Below are positions 53,875 to 64,000 of a stretch of DNA of 64,000 nucleotides, in pieces. Source of the DNA: Gentiana macrophylla (Eukaryota > Streptophyta > Magnoliopsida > Gentianales > Gentianaceae); NCBI GenBank assembly GCA_026214975.1, contig CM047809.1, positions 129,939,470-130,003,469 of the forward strand, read 5' to 3'. The first letter of the stretch is position 1, and every line of letters starts with the position of its first letter. The notes below the pieces were generated by a model. The model searched no databases and was not told the DNA's origin. It worked only from the letters and a program-made list of their open reading frames with translations. The position numbers and the translations under genes are program-made.

Positions 53875-54076
53875 TTTTAATAAAAAATGCTGATCTGTCA
53901 ATTTTTGATGACGTGGAAAGTATTTTGGCCGGAAAATGTATCTGATCAGCGTTTTTGCTGATTTTGCTTAAAAAAAAAAAAAAAATCATATATAGGACTA
54001 AAATTGTCGTCGAAGAAAAGCCAAGACTAAAATCGAAAAATGAGTCTGGTTAGAGGACCAAAATTGCAATTTAGCC
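53875..54076 (-). repeat. Mutator-like element right TIR
   Basis: Inverted partner of the left TIR, ending GCAATTTAGCC before the TSD GGGGTTTGAA. Confidence 0.85.
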
Positions 54077-54086
54077 GGGGTTTGAA

Positions 54087-54114
54087 TATGCATATTAGTA
54101 TAATGCATTTACGT

Positions 54115-54153
<39 letters not shown>

Positions 54154-54455
54154 AGGGTATAGTTTACGTTTTCTATACTTTATCATTTTGATGTGGTTCA
54201 TTTTGAATATGCATATTAGTAATTAGTAATCTTTTTTCTTTCTTTCTACATCAACCTTTTGTTTTGCATAGTATTCTCCGGTAGATTTCTGGTATTAAAG
54301 CATTTGGCAGAAAAGGGGGTTTCCTTTTTCTTTTTTTTTTCCGAAAAAATGATCCATTTTATTTATTTCAACAAGGAAAGCTTTACAATGTGAGAGTTGT
54401 TTTCTTTTCTTTTACGGTTTATTTCGTATTTTGTTGTTCTATAGGTGAGACAGTA
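54087..54455. other. Intergenic with T-run
   Basis: A long T-run lies at 54118-54150. TTTGAATATGCATATTAGTA occurs near 54082 and 54204. No gene. Confidence 0.45.
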
Positions 54456-54622
54456 TAGAGGCGGATCCAGAAATTTGTTCAGGTGATATTACTGTAGTTT
54501 TAAAATTAAAAGCTTTTTTTTTTTTTAACAACAAAACTATATCGTTTTAATACTAAAAAAATTTCCACGGATTTCATTGGAGTCGCGTGGCCACACTCCC
54601 AACAAAGGTAGATCCGCCTCTA
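54456..54622. mobile_element. Putative MITE with TAGAGGCGGATC ends
   Basis: Inverted repeats TAGAGGCGGATC (54456-54467) and GATCCGCCTCTA (54611-54622). ACAGT is present on both sides near the ends, but an exact target duplication is not clear. 167 bp, non-coding; hAT-like is a guess. Confidence 0.55.
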
Positions 54623-55508
54623 ATACAGTGATGTTTCGATGGCAGTCCGGCAGTGGAGAAATTTTCTTCCCTATCCAAGGCAAAAACCAAAAGTCATTGG
54701 ATTAAAAGAAGAATTTAAAATAAAAATAAGAAGTAAAGAAAGAGAACCACTGTGAAGATTAAAGTATGAGGAGAGGGTCGGGGAAGAAGAAAGGTTAATG
54801 AAAACGACAAATTGTTCGACGTCTTTCCGTAAGCTTCCGGTAAGATGATGTCAAAATATTAGTGGAGGAATTATACCAACTCATATTTCCACTTGGTATA
54901 CCGGTGGTACAATAAAATTTCTCTATAATATGGTAGTGTGAAATGATAATATGTTTTTTGGTTTTGTACTATAATAATTTTTTATTTTTATTTTTAAAAT
55001 TGTTCTATAATAATTAACCTTTCCTATTCAGATTTCAACCAAGATTTAAAAAGTTGTTAAATGTAAGAAAATCCATTTTATGAAATAAAATGTCTCTTTT
55101 TGAACATTAATAAACGGTCCAAAGTTTAAAATTTTAACTGATTGATAGTAAGTTAACAGTAATATGAAAGAAAAATATAATAAATATTCAATTGGTATTC
55201 CTTTAATGAGATTATAAGACACAAAAATAAATTAGTTTCCCAAAAAATAACACACAAAAATAAAAAGTAAAACGATATTGAGGAAGAAAGGGAATATGAT
55301 ATGACCGACTCAGATTCTTTTCACTACAAACATAAATAAACTTACAAACACTAAACTTGTTGGAATATAACATAGGTTAAAGATTGTGAATGACAGTTTT
55401 AATCTAAAATAATTGAGAAGGACAGTTACTATATTTGTTACTACATTTTGTCTTTCTCAATCATTTTGTATCTTATATTGTCCTTCTGACCTCTGGCCTC
55501 ATAAAACA
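54623..55508. other. Intergenic, nothing recognised
   Basis: AT-rich; no supported gene or RNA. Confidence 0.45.
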
Positions 55509-55510
55509 TA

Positions 55511-56018
55511 CTACATCCGTCCCAAAATACAAGTCCATTTGGAGTTTTTCACAAAGATTAAGAAAGTTGGTTAAAATGGTTATCTGTTATTAATTTTGAT
55601 AGAAAAGTCTAAAATAACTTTTGACTATTATCAATGCAGTGGAGTGAAAAGTATGTGGGTAGAAAATATATGTGGGGTAAAATTAGAAAGATAATACTAC
55701 CTTCGTCCCAAAATGTAAGTCCTTTTAGCTTTTTAGTTTTGTCCCAAAATGTAAATCCATTTACAAAACCAATATAACATTTATTACATATTTCTTCTTC
55801 TACCCTTCATTTATTATATACTCAACCACTTTTTACTACTTTGCATTAATACCAATGAAATGTCATTTTAGTCTTTTTAATCAAATTAATGACAAATAAC
55901 AAATTTAACTAACTTTTCTTAATATGTGTGAAAAACCTAAAAGGACTTACATTTTGGGACGGGGGTAGTAATAAATGCTTTCTTGGTTATTGAAATGAAC
56001 TTATATTTCGGGTAATAT
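55511..56018. mobile_element. Outer Stowaway MITE, split by another
   Basis: Left end CTACATCCGTCCCAAAATAC (after TA 55509-55510). A degraded matching right end GAACTTATATTTCGGG lies at about 55997-56012. Between them lies the intact MITE 55697-55968. The left arm has AGTCCATTTGGAGTTTTTCA. Confidence 0.6.
55697..55968. mobile_element. Inner Stowaway MITE
   Basis: Ends CTACCTTCGTCCCAAAATGT and ACATTTTGGGACGGGGGTAG, flanked by TA (55695-55696, 55969-55970). Pairing goes on through AAGTCCTTTTAG / CTAAAAGGACTT. 272 bp. Confidence 0.87.
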
Positions 56019-56156
56019 TACTATCACAATCACTAAGATACAACGAATATTTACACTCTTCATCATGATATAGAACTCATTGATCCTGATTTATGCCAAT
56101 CATAATCAATAGTTTCAAAGTGTGTTGTACATGTACCCGTTGTGATTGACTGATTG

Positions 56157-57726
56157 TGTGTCACGGATTTTATCAACACAAAATAAACAAGTAATAATCC
56201 GGTTAACCTCAAGTATAAGGATCGTAGTAATAAGCGGTTAATGCCGGGTCGATCTTACGGGAACTAAGCGATTGTGATTTCTAGTTTTATCTAACTAACC
56301 TATGTCACGATTACTAAGCTAAATAACGGATAAAACTAAGCGAAATACGAAAACTAAACTTAAACGAAACGTAAAACCGGACAGAAGAGATGATCTAAAG
56401 CCAGGAAAGATCACGGTTTGCGAACCAATTTAAACTAACTAATCTAAGGTGCAGATAAAAGTAAACTAACTAGACAAATTCAAGCTTTTAAGGATTTAAA
56501 TCAAATTTATAACGAGCAAACGAGATTGATCCACCTATCCAACAAGCATTGATTCCCTATCTCGATTATATTGCGGTTTTATTCAGTTGTGATTCACCTC
56601 ACCTAAACATGAACCCTAATTCCTTAGAAAGTTCATCTATCAATCTATTATCTTCCGATGTAAGATTAACGCGTTTAATAACCAAAGGTGCAAACTTTGT
56701 GTTTATAATCTAAGAATCGACTCTATTAACTTCCGTTATGATAGATTCAATTACTATTCTTATTCATGGTGATCTAGGGTTTATTAAGACTTCCATCAAC
56801 AATAAACAATCAACACATGCATATCTTCCGATATAAAAGCAGATTAAACATGAATAAGCATGAATAAGAAACAACCTTTATTAAAAACTCACGGTATAAT
56901 CGAAGAAAACGAAATCAACAATTGTTGGACGGCTTCACAATACTCGTTTGATGAAGCTTTTAGCCTCTGAACATCCTCAAGAACTCAAATTTGCGAAGCT
57001 TGATTGCATAAAAGTAACTAGTGTTTAATCTAAATTAAGAGCATAAAAATAGGAATAAAAGATGAAAACGCAGCGACCTAAAAGCCCCTAGGTTTAGGGT
57101 TTTGAATAATGTGAGTATGATCCTTTTGTGGAGAAAACAACCGACTATATATAGATTTCAAAGTCGGTTCTGCTAAGTCGGCCACGGACGCCCGTCTGAA
57201 AACCTTGAGCGCCCGTCCACTCTTCAATAAAACTTGAATCGGGCGAGTCATGACCAGGCTTCGTCCATCCAGCGTCCCACTCAGCGCCCAAACTTCACGA
57301 ATCAAAGATGACATCCGGACGCTGCGTTCAATTACATCGACGCCCGTCCTTTGGACGGAGATTCTCACGCCTTGATTTGATATGATCGATTTTGATTTAT
57401 TGATCTTTATCTCTTCTATCTCTATCCCACTTCTTCATTATCTCTTTTATCATCAATTAGCTCGAACTTAATCAACCTTTGATCATCTTTTGAGCCTCAA
57501 ACATGTATCTATAACACATAAAAACATCGCAAAACGTAATAATGTCCAAATAATCATAAAATCATAATTAAAACACATAAATCAACCAAGTTTGCGATTA
57601 ACTCATTTAAAATCTCATTTGCTCAATATATCCATTAAACCCTCGTTTCTTATGCAATTTAGTACAAATACGGGGAAAAATATCATAGAATATAGCGTTA
57701 TAAATCGTATAAATTCACCCCTAACA
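56157..57726 (-). repeat. G3 left LTR (minus-strand gypsy)
   Basis: On the minus strand the LTR starts TGTTAGGGGTG right after the tract AAGTGTGGAGGAGT and ends about TGACACA at 56157. The left limit is less certain. It has a TATATATAG box at 57145-57154 (minus). Upstream of that, GACGGGCG motifs occur at 57189 and 57210 (21 bp apart) and once more near 57353. Frames such as 57078-57368 are shadows. Confidence 0.75.
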
Positions 57727-58800
57727 ACTCCTCCACACTTAAGATTTTGCTCGTCGAGCAAAACAAAACAAAAGTTAGGCTCGAGAGAAGAGCAGGCATC
57801 TAAACATGCATAACACATATCCAATAAATCGTGAAGTTCACCTTGTGCGTGTGCATAGCCATAATAAACTTCCACTATATCCAAACTCGAGAAACTCAAA
57901 GCAAAACTAGCTAATACCCCCTTGTAGACTAGTAATAAATGACACTCATAAGATGCACCTACAAAGCGTGATATATCCCGAAAAGAATGATCGAATATAT
58001 CTAGGGCCTTTCGAAATACTCAGAGGATAATCCCTACAACATATCTATCGTTTATACTTTGGGGATAAGATGCAGACGATAACTTAGTCTTATATACATT
58101 TCATAACACTTTATCAGTTGATTTAACTTTTCACTTAAAACACACATCAGAATGAGCTCTTGCCCTGTCATAGCGAGAATAGGACATTTCGAGATAATAC
58201 CCTACCTTACTCCAATCATAAGGCGACTTCTTTCAGTATCGTGAGCTTTTAGTCATCATAGTGGTATAGGACATACGTGGTATACCCTACCTCACTCAAA
58301 TCATCGACTAGCTTCCGACACACCGAATAATTCTTCATATTTTACTTTTCAACTTTTTCATTTGACAATAAGTTACGTGTTACTTATCACATTCAAACCT
58401 TAGATATTCACGATTATATCATACTTTGGATCTAAATACAAACTATCATAAATCTCACGATATATACGTAGCACTAAGCACATGACTTACGAGAAAATCA
58501 AAACCACTAATCCAAAAGGGTATAACTTTATAAATTAGCTCATCATTCACTATGGCTCGTGAAAAATAGTGTCGTCGTGAAACATCTAACTTACCAAATA
58601 TATGATACGTTTAATCGAATCACCTACTGACAAAGGACAAAACAAAGGCGACGATTGTCGGAAAATTTCAAAAATTTTAGCTCATTTGCATAGAAACATT
58701 ACGAATTAAACAAATGTGTAGAATTAAACAAATGTGTAGAATTAAACAAATGTGTAGATACATATCGAAACATTCCCCTCCCCCACACTTAAAAATCAAC
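57727..58800 (-). other. G3 internal 3' region, left copy
   Basis: Non-coding. It begins with the minus-strand polypurine tract (57727-57745) and a GCTCGACGAGC hairpin-like word. It contains the conserved module on the minus strand (58178-58290, with AATAGGACATTTCGAGATAA and TATAGGACATACGTGGTATA) and, at about 58780, another CTTAAAAATC/AAGTGTGGGGGAGG-type tract. It matches 60582-61197. Confidence 0.75.
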
Positions 58801-59081
58801 ATGTCCTCATGTTGTGCAAAACGAAAGAAAAAGGAAAAGACTTAGCTGATTTAAATCGAAACTCGAATCGTTGGTCAGGCCGGAGCCTTCATAATGATAT
58901 CAAGAATGCGTAACCAGACAATGTAGATACCTGCACATCTTAGACAACATGGAACCATCTTGGGGAAAACGGGGAGTCATACCAACATGAAAAGAGATAT
59001 CAAAAATGAAGATAAAGCACAGTGAGAGCACACAATACATCCAGAAAGTTGAAACACAGTTGAAATGAAAGTACGCGCGCC

Positions 59082-59690
59082 TTATGGCTTACATGATCCA
59101 TCGAAAATAAATAGTAGCAATATCAAAATTACAACGAACCTAATAAGTAAAAATGTCAATACAAAACAACCAACGTGAAAATAGACAAATAAGATCAAGG
59201 TTGGCTCGGTGCCGCGAATCATAATTTGGAGGATCGGAGGAGGTCGAGGAAGGTGGTGCCGTAGCCCTAGTTTGCCGAAGTCAGTCGCTCTCATCTCAAG
59301 ATGACTCAGAGTCGTGTAGAGCATCCGCAATGACCTGCTCAATCTCATCAGAAAAAAGATAATCAACGGAGCTCGGATTGAAGATCCTGTCATCCCTCGG
59401 CTGCCGGCCTTCACATATACACTGTAGGATCGTCAAAATGTTGTTCGTGTATCCCGAATATCACCGAGCCATTCCGGAAACTATTCGCCATGCTTAACCG
59501 CATCCCGACGGTGGAGATAAAGGAGAGGAAGGAGGATGCACGAGGTGTTGCCGATGAACCAGGCTCCGGAGGTGCCTCCGGCTCAGAATGTCCCGAGGGC
59601 TTACTCTTTTCCCTTTGTATAGGCCTCGGGTTCTTCGGCTTATGATCCGCCCCAAACTCAGGCACTCCCATCAAGCATAAACACAATCGA
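59082..59690 (-). pseudogene. G3 internal ORF end, fused to truncated LTR
   Basis: On the minus strand a frame from about 59672 reads GVPEFGADHKPKNPRPI, then a proline/serine-rich part (SEPEAPPEPGSSATPRASSF) and, after shifts, an acidic end (LFSDEIEQVIADALHDSES) near 59300. Repeated Pro/Ser and an acidic end resemble the tail of ORF A in G1, but homology is not certain. Immediately upstream on this strand is the truncated LTR, so the N-terminal part is gone. Confidence 0.5.
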
Positions 59691-60581
59691 AAACATGCAA
59701 TCTTCCGATATAATGCACTAAAAACATGAGTAAAGCATGAATAAGAAACAACCATAAATAAATACTCACAATAATAACCGAGATAAAGCAGATCAATTCA
59801 CGTTGATGGCTTCACAACTCGTTTGATGGAGGTTTTAGCCTCTCGAACATCCTCAAAGAACTCAAGAATGTATAAAAACGACATAAAAAGTAACCTAAAC
59901 TAACCTAGATCTAATTTGCATAAAAGTAAAGGAAAAGATGTAAAAGCTGCAGCCCTTAGCGCCCTAGGTATTAGGGTTTATGTGTGTCGAATTGTGTACC
60001 CTTGGAGTGCGAGAAATAAGCGGTATTTATAGAAGATTAAGTCGGTCTCGGTGAGTCGGCGGACGGACGAAACGTTCGAGATGGCGGACCTTTCGTTTGG
60101 TATTTTGAGACTCTCCTCGAGGCGCCCGTTCGATCTCAGTTCAAACTCTCGAATCACTTTTAGCACCTTGGACGCTCGTTTGATATTTCAGACGCCGCTC
60201 GTTTGATATAGACGGAGCATGGACGTTCGTTCGGCGATGACTTGAATGCGATTTTTGCATCTTTATCTCTTTTCTTCAATTCACTTCATCATTATCTCTT
60301 CTTAAATCTTTATAGCTCGAGTTTTAACCCTTTTTGATCATCATTTGAGCACAATGAACATACCTATAACACATGGAAAACATCGCAAAAAGCGTAATAA
60401 AGTCCAATTAATTATAATTCACGATGAAAACACATAATTTATTCAATATTGAGATTAAGTCCTTAAAAACCTAGTATGCTCAATATTTCCATATAAAGGC
60501 CGTTTATTATGCAATTAATCCAATTAAGAGGAAAATACCGTAAAATATATCATAATAAAACATAGATTTTCACCCTTAACA
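59690..60581 (-). repeat. G3 right LTR, truncated
   Basis: Starts (minus) TGTTAAGGGTG at 60581 after the tract AAGTGTGGGGAGT and is related to 56807-57726. TATA-like TATAAATACC is at 60023-60032 (minus). Similarity ends at about 59690 where ORF sequence begins, so about 650 bp of LTR plus primer site and gag-pol are missing. Confidence 0.72.
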
Positions 60582-61197
60582 ACTCCCCACACTTATCTTT
60601 TTTTGCTCGTCCCGAGCAAAACAAAAGCAAAATTAGGCTCGAGAAAGGAAAGCATGCATCTAAACAAATATAACATACATCCAATAGCTTAGATGTCCAC
60701 GGTGTGTGAGTGCATAGCCATAGGGAACTTCCACTAGATCCAAACTTGAACAACTCAAAGTAAAACTAGCTAATACCCCTACCCTTGTAGACTAGTAATA
60801 AGTGACACTCATGAGTGCACCCTACAAAGCGTGACATATCAGAAAAAGGATGATCGAATATATCTAGGGCTTTTCGGAAAATCTCGAGAGGATAATCCCT
60901 ACATCATATCTTTCGATTTATCTTTAGGGATAAGATAAGCGATAACTTAGTCTCATTCATTTCATAACATATCTTAAGTTGATTGAATTCATTCACTATT
61001 TTTTTGAACACACATCGAAGAAGCTTTATTGCCTCATGTGAGAATAGGACATTTCGAGATGTCCTCACCGTCTCCAATCATAAAGCGAACTTTTTTCTAA
61101 TCATGTGAGAACTTTTAGTCATAGTGGAATAGGACATACGTGGTATACCCTACCTCACCCAAATCATCGACTAGCTTCCGACACACCCAATATATTA
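60582..61197 (-). other. G3 internal 3' region, right copy
   Basis: Second copy of 57727-58330, with the same order of words: polypurine tract, TAGACTAGTAATAA, GATCGAATATATCTAGGGC, module with AATAGGACATTTCGAGAT (about 61042) and AATAGGACATACGTGGTATA (about 61129). Similarity to the left copy stops near 61197. Confidence 0.75.
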
Positions 61198-61870
61198 TTA
61201 ATTCAACTTCTTCTTAAACTGTGTGTTGAAATTTGACCTAAGTGGCTTTTATACCACAATTGCCGACTTCATCATTTTCCAAAAATTCACATAAAATAAA
61301 AGTAATCCGTGCCTCTTGGATTCTCCGTCTTATTTGCTGCGGATACTTGCTTCATTAAATGAGTTATAGGGCGTGGGCCCCTTGACAACTAGCCACTAGT
61401 ACTCTGCAGCTTCCTTTTTTTTCTTTTCTCTTTCTTTCTTATTTAATTTTTTTTCCTTTTTCCCAAATATTTGAGAGTAGCAAACGGACGGAAGGAAATA
61501 AATGCTGGGATCTCAATTCCACTTAATATAAAAGTCGGGATCCCGATGGCGGTTGGATAAGTAATTTTTGAATCTTGAATTTGAATCACGCGTCATTTCT
61601 TCTAATGAACTCCGTTTTGGGACGATTTTATACTGCATTGTGATCCTCGTCGCGCCCTACTCACGTCGCGCCGTGTCAGAACAAAAATAGACCACATACC
61701 CAAGCGTGACAAATACCAATAAAACACACACAAATCACCTAAAAATATGGACATTTCGGACGTAACCGCCTTATCGTCCCGTGATTCAACCCGTGGCGAA
61801 ATGTGCCTATAAAAACACTTAACTACCCCAAAATTACACCGAATATGCTACAAATATAGGCCAATCCTCA
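61198..61870. other. Junction segment, nothing recognised
   Basis: No gene or LTR recognised. CGTCGCGCC words repeat near 61645-61675. The 5' end of G4 should lie here but no primer site was seen. Confidence 0.35.
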
Positions 61871-62110
61871 AACTCCGAATCCTATGAATCAGACTCCTTC
61901 GTTTCCGCAGAACCCTCAGGTTCTGTATTGCGAATCTTGCTGTCAGACTGGTCACGTAAATGGCCAATGTCAATTAAACCCCAATTCTTCATACCAAGTC
62001 AATATCGTCATCTTGATGGACCGGTACACTCAGTCCAATGCCAAAGCTGCGATAATATGGGGCATACTTCCGGATTTCATCCCATGAATGGGCGAGAATC
62101 TTTGAAGTAA
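61870..62110 (+). pseudogene. gag: G4 gag zinc-knuckle region
   Basis: Plus-strand gypsy gag. QVLYCESCCQTGHVNGQC holds a CCHC knuckle (C-x2-C-x4-H-x4-C). In another frame a second one reads CQSCDNMGHTSGFH, where the last cysteine is replaced by histidine. Two knuckles in tandem and the next proline/asparagine-rich part fit Tat/Athila gag. The capsid part is not seen upstream. Confidence 0.75.
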
Positions 62111-63240
62111 ATGCGTTATGGCGGCCGAACACCCAAAGATTTAATCAACCATCCGCCAGAATCAATTCCGAACCAAGGGTTCAATCAAGCTTCAATTTCA
62201 ATCCGAATTCGAGTTTTAATTGAATTCAAGTTTCAATAAGAACCCTGGTTCCGCTCAAAACCAAAACTCTAATTTTTCCAGTCAAACACAAAGGTTCAAT
62301 CGAGAATTGGCCTTCTAATTCCAATTCTAATTTTCAAAATCGGCCGAGAGCAAGCCATACTCTTCAAACTTCCAAAGACTCTCAAAGGTCCTCGAATTCA
62401 AATGATCTTAAAGGTGAATGGAACTCATTCAAAGAAGAGCAAAACAAGAATATTCGACTCTAATGAGTACCAATAAGAATCTTGAGAGAGCGAGATAGAG
62501 GCAAATTGGTGAGCGATTAGCATCAAGACCCCCTGGGCATCCGCGATTTACCGAAAAATCCTAAGGGTGGTCGTGTTGCTCAAGGCCGATTTGAGCGACC
62601 AATGTAATCGACCTCGTACCAACAACGCATTATGGACAAGAGGAGGCCGGTACAATGAGTTTAAGCGGTATACGGTGAGTGGTCCCCACGGCTTTCGGGA
62701 AACCACCAGCCCTCCCGCCATTGATAAGGCGCAGGAGGAAGTTGAGCACCCATCATCCCTTGGCTGCAAGCAAGTAATCGGTGACCGATCCACGATAGGT
62801 GAAAAAGTTGGAGATCCTCAGTGGTGATCCGCCGAGGATTGAAAAAGAAAAGAAAGTCGGTGGTGATCCACGACTACTAAAGCTTCGAAAAGACGGTTCG
62901 GTGGAAGGATTTGGAAGACAAAGCTATCGGCGCATCCTCAAAGAGAGTCTTTTCCGAGAGTGATCTGAAGAAGCTTCCGTTTCCACCGAGGAAGAGCAAC
63001 ATTCCATTGGTTGAAGACAAAAGTACGAGAAGGTACTAAACTTTACGAAAAATACTCGAGGTAAATCTCGCCATTATCCGAGGTCTTGGTCGAGATGCCT
63101 AAGTATACAAAGTTCATCAAGGATGTTGTATCTTCCAAGAAGAAGTTAGCGAGGAATGGACCAAGCGGTTGGTAAGGAGTGTTCTCTCGGTCAATAATGA
63201 AAGCTTACCAATCAAGAGAAGCGACCAGGAAATTTGTGCT
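62111..63240 (+). pseudogene. gag: G4 gag linker, heavily frameshifted
   Basis: The sequence is Asn/Phe/Gln-rich at first (62160-62400), then has LASRPPGHPRF-like residues near 62520, the standard gag-protease linker block (also seen in G1 as SRPPGGLPSNT). A KLPFPPR-like block lies near 62970-62990. Frames change often. The 86- and 81-residue frames at 62548-62827 are shadows of this decay. Confidence 0.65.
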
Positions 63241-64000
63241 CACATTGCGGATGGGAGGCCTAGTCTTCCCAAATTCCTTATGTGTGACTGGCGCATCTAT
63301 CGACTTGATGCCATTGTGCGTGTGCAAGCATTTTGGTTTACAAAGTCTTAGAACCCACGACCATGAATTTGCAGTCATTGATCGATCTTCTTAAGAAAGC
63401 CTCGAGGATCTTAAAGGGCGTATTAGTTCAAATAGATAGGTTTACCTTTCCGGTTGACTGCACGTCTTAGATATTGAGAAAAGTGAAAATGTCCCTTTAA
63501 TTCTTGGAAGGCCTTTTCTATCTACAGCCAGAGCCCTCATCGATTGTGATGGTGGGCATGTGACCATTCGAGTTGGTGACCAGGAGGTGAGTTATAGTGT
63601 TTTGAAATCTATCAATGTACCTTCTGGGGCTCCGACCGGCTTTTCCGTTGAGGAGACTTCTGATGATTTCGACGACCTCATGGATAAGCAAGTCATGGCT
63701 GTAGAATCAGAGTATGAGCGACTAATTGATAAGCTGAATAGTCATGATGTGGTCAATCTAGACCAATTAGCAGCTGATTTCGAGGATGAGCTAAGTGAAG
63801 AAGCCTTGGCAGTAGGACCACTAAGTAAGCTCAACGATGTTGAGTTGAAAAGTGGCGATATTAAATCAAGTCTAGAGGATCCTCCCGTAGATTTGGTACT
63901 GAAGCCATTGCCTAAACATCTTAAGTATGTGTTTTTAAGAGAAGGTGACAAGCTTCCTTTGATCATATCTGCCAAGCTATCTCGTATAGAAGAGCTTAAA
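63241..64000 (+). pseudogene. pol: G4 protease and start of RT, open at right edge
   Basis: GASIDLMPLCVCKHFGL (about 63290-63345) is the active-site block of the aspartic protease; the catalytic Asp is replaced (VTGAS). ILKGVLVQIDRFTFPVD follows in another frame. From 63464 the frame is open to the window end: VPLILGRPFLSTARALIDC, a long acidic linker, then DLVLKPLPKHLKYVFL and LPLIISAKLSRIEE, the block just upstream of RT in Tat/Athila pol. The gene goes on beyond 64000. Confidence 0.88.

Larger units (their letters stand above)
50349..54076. mobile_element. Mutator-like element (Pack-MULE-like)
   Basis: A 3728-bp element with long terminal inverted repeats (about 50349-50560 and 53875-54076) that start GGCTAAATTGCAATTTT. 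A perfect 10-bp target duplication GGGGTTTGAA flanks it (50339-50348, 54077-54086). Long TIRs and a 9-11 bp TSD fit the Mutator superfamily. No MURA-type transposase is seen. The inside has a retrocopy and gene-like pieces, so it looks like a Pack-MULE. The identity of the captured genes is not known. Confidence 0.85.

Noticed and set aside
57078..57899. Three frames of 73-96 residues on both strands
   Set aside because: They lie in the G3 LTR and its polypurine flank and are not conserved between the two G3 copies.
1..64000. CRISPR arrays, bacterial operons, rRNA genes
   Set aside because: No regularly spaced short repeats with unique spacers and no such gene sequences; the DNA is plant nuclear.

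Overview
The window is plant nuclear DNA, most likely eudicot. It is AT-rich, has GT-AG introns, and is packed with Ty1/copia and Ty3/gypsy LTR retrotransposons, Stowaway, Harbinger-like and CACTA MITEs, a Mutator-like element and a probable Helitron end. Only one ordinary host gene is convincing: a two-exon gene for a small secreted cysteine-rich peptide at 48550-49197. No rRNA, complete tRNA, CRISPR array or bacterial-type operon is present.

Left part, 1-6640. The 3' end of a copia element (Copia B, 1-1009) is followed by non-coding DNA, then a region with exon-like GA-rich fragments and intron-like spacers, ending in a Helitron-type 3' hairpin plus CTAG at 6293.

Nested block, 6643-36061. 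This is three retrotransposons deep. Copia A (about 5.1 kb of its own sequence, LTRs 6643-6898 and 35805-36061, flanks CAAAA) is split inside its reverse transcriptase by gypsy element G1 (10722-35059, LTRs of 2179 bp each). G1 is of the Athila/Tat type with a tRNA-Asp primer site. It is itself split, inside an open reading frame downstream of pol, by a second gypsy element G2 (21503-29356, LTRs of about 2.37 kb, perfect 5-bp target duplication TCAAG). G2 has related LTRs but no pol and looks non-autonomous. G1 carries a small zinc-knuckle ORF and two related long ORFs (A and B) after integrase. ORFs A and B each have an upstream pair of GC-rich palindromes spaced exactly 21 bp apart, the same arrangement that precedes the TATA box in the G1 and G2 LTRs. 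I read these as internal promoters; ORF A also appears to have a 5' UTR intron.

Middle part, 36067-56150. This is a low-gene region with many small DNA transposons: a MITE-rich stretch at 38.5-39.6 kb, a CACTA protein fragment at 41.0-42.0 kb, a Harbinger-like MITE, several Stowaway MITEs (one pair nested), a LINE fragment split by a 182-bp CACTA MITE, a tandem repeat array at 46.6-47.5 kb, the cysteine-rich peptide gene, and a 3.7-kb Mutator-like element (50349-54076, 10-bp TSD). The last holds a full-looking polyadenylated retrocopy and gene-like fragments.

Right part, 56157-64000. A minus-strand gypsy element (G3) forms a deleted tandem (LTR, internal 3' part, truncated LTR, internal 3' part). 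It is followed by a plus-strand gypsy gag-protease region (G4) that runs off the window. G1, G2 and G3 share a conserved non-coding module upstream of the polypurine tract. Nearly all retrotransposon ORFs are broken by one-base indels, some in homopolymers and GC-rich sites, so some breaks may be sequence errors rather than true decay.
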